NCBI GenBank assembly: GCA_030037105.1
Contig: JASHRY010000318.1
Span: forward strand, 1 to 5,988
Reading direction: 5' to 3'
Source of the DNA: Xanthobacteraceae bacterium
Lineage (GTDB): Bacteria; Pseudomonadota; Alphaproteobacteria; Rhizobiales; Xanthobacteraceae
Length of the DNA: 5,988 nucleotides
Part shown: in pieces, positions 5,975 through 5,988 of the stretch
How positions within the stretch are numbered: position 1 is the first letter of the stretch
How the letters are laid out: the number at the start of each line of letters is the position of its first letter
Notes under the pieces: model-generated
The model's input: the letters and a program-made list of their open reading frames with translations, nothing else
Told to the model about the DNA's origin: nothing
Databases searched by the model: none
Position numbers and translations under genes: made by a program

Positions 5975-5988
5975 GAAACGCGGGACTT

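Overview
The window is a GC-rich chromosomal segment of an alphaproteobacterium, most likely of the order Hyphomicrobiales (Bradyrhizobium/Rhodopseudomonas/Xanthobacter-like). This is inferred from the protein sequences and from the gene order ntrY-ntrX-D-amino-acid aminotransferase-hfq-hflX. All five genes lie on the minus strand, so the window reads right to left in transcription order. No RNA gene, phage, transposase, CRISPR array or defence gene was seen.

Right half (5965 to 2349): ntrY, a membrane histidine kinase, and ntrX, its NtrC-family response regulator. The ntrY stop is 2 bp from the preferred ntrX ATG and overlaps an alternative GTG. The NtrX AAA+ domain lacks the GAFTGA loop that NtrC-type activators use to contact sigma-54.

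Middle (2348 to 1371): the 120-bp gap between ntrX and the aminotransferase gene is almost entirely two opposed arrays of degenerate heptamers, ten units on one strand and five on the other, around a 12-bp spacer. The larger array directly abuts the aminotransferase ATG, so this gene has no Shine-Dalgarno sequence. The aminotransferase is a complete 285-residue fold-type IV PLP enzyme with D-alanine-aminotransferase signatures.

Left part (1370 to 1): a 303-bp non-coding stretch with several inverted repeats and a possible promoter forms the hfq upstream region. Then come hfq and, directly after its stop, hflX, which appears to start at a TTG on the next codon in the same frame. hflX runs off the left edge inside its GTPase domain.

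Together the window joins nitrogen/redox sensing (NtrYX) to a post-transcriptional regulator (Hfq) and a ribosome-rescue GTPase (HflX). This is a known core neighbourhood, not a new system. The parts that deserve a second look are the heptamer element, the start codons it and the hfq/hflX junction force, and a repeat-like N-terminal tail in HflX.
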